Below are positions 63,905 to 64,000 of a stretch of DNA of 64,000 nucleotides, in pieces. The stretch lies in NCBI RefSeq assembly GCF_035984655.1, contig NZ_JAXCHT010000020.1, forward strand, positions 26,799-90,798, written 5' to 3'. Source of the DNA: Actimicrobium sp035984655. GTDB lineage: Bacteria > Pseudomonadota > Gammaproteobacteria > Burkholderiales > Burkholderiaceae_D. Under the pieces are notes generated by a model, which had not been told where the DNA came from, ran no database searches, and saw only the letters and a program-made list of their open reading frames with translations. Made by a program: the position numbers and the translations under genes. The stretch's first letter is position 1. Every line of letters begins with the position of its first letter.

Positions 63905-64000
63905 AGGGGGTGTCAGGTATTTTGTGTAAACGGGTTTTCGTTTAAGCCTGCGGCACCCGGTCTTCAAACTGGATGGCGAAGCGATTTAATGCCGCTTTCC
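63905..64000 (-). mobile_element. Partial IS256-family insertion sequence end
   Basis: The end begins around GGGGGTGTCAGGTATTTTGTGT (63906 onward), an IS256-like terminal repeat, and is followed by the 3' end of a transposase gene reading leftward. The element continues beyond the window, so only one end is visible. Confidence 0.65.
63942..64000 (-). CDS. IS256-family transposase, C-terminal fragment (cut by window edge)
   Basis: The minus strand encodes KAALNRFAIQFEDRVPQA and a TAA stop at 63942. This is the typical C-terminal end of IS256/mutator transposases (W-x-AxNxFxIxFEDR-P). Only 18 codons fall inside the window. Whether the gene is intact cannot be judged. Confidence 0.7.
   Translation of the reverse strand, partial: KAALNRFAIQFEDRVPQA

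Overview
The window looks like a chromosomal segment of a Burkholderiales betaproteobacterium, most likely of the Oxalobacteraceae type (Herminiimonas, Janthinobacterium or Massilia relatives). This rests on high GC, the aceE-aceF-lpdA order with a lipoyl domain on E3, a betaproteobacterial proteasome homologue (BPH), a Trp-rich TIGR04438 small protein, AddAB-type recombination genes and a cyo/SURF1/RegBA block. No 16S rRNA gene is present, so the genus is inference.

Layout. 1-4900: pstS, a DUF1800/DUF1501 pair and an EF-hand protein, all on the minus strand. 4970-10815: an NAD-binding epimerase-like protein, divergent from a 2Fe-2S/FAD reductase; argD with a terminator-containing leader, then paiB; a response regulator with a degenerate HD-GYP domain; and a one-pass membrane protein. 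10850-17540: the pyruvate dehydrogenase operon aceE-aceF-BPH-lpdA. 17800-22190: folD-prlC-glutaredoxin-like-holC-hypothetical. 22315-31867: dadA, an Lrp regulator, an amino-acid binding protein, SDR, MBL hydrolase, cytochrome c, ilvD, LysR and lgt. 31869-40399, minus strand: EVE protein, 6S RNA, zapA/zapB, an orphan IncP TraL/TraM-like pair and addAB. 40782-46056: trxA, rho, rpmE2, an ArnT-like glycosyltransferase and gcdH.

46122-53363 is a small integrated element in the 3' end of tRNA-Leu(CAA). It has imperfect ~90-bp flanking repeats, a P4-type integrase, an AlpA-like regulator, a TOPRIM/DUF3987 replication protein, several small unknown genes linked by 4-base overlaps, and an AT-rich truncated sterol-desaturase gene next to the right end. 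No capsid, conjugation or known defence genes are visible, so it looks like a minimal satellite or integrative element.

53425-63756: an NHL-type lipoprotein, then cyoABCD-SURF1-regB-regA. These seven genes are tightly packed or overlapping on the minus strand, so the terminal oxidase, its assembly factor and a redox-sensing two-component system appear to be one transcription unit. An MFS transporter and a small unknown protein follow. The window ends inside the 3' end of an IS256-type insertion sequence (last 18 codons of the transposase plus the IS end).

Most notable: a promoter, Arg-codon-rich mini-ORF and intrinsic terminator directly in front of argD (candidate attenuator or regulatory RNA); the orphan TraL/TraM pair beside addAB; the BPH protease inside the pdh operon; the tRNA-Leu element with a 50-codon gene hidden between alpA and the primase; and the co-transcribed oxidase/redox-sensor block.
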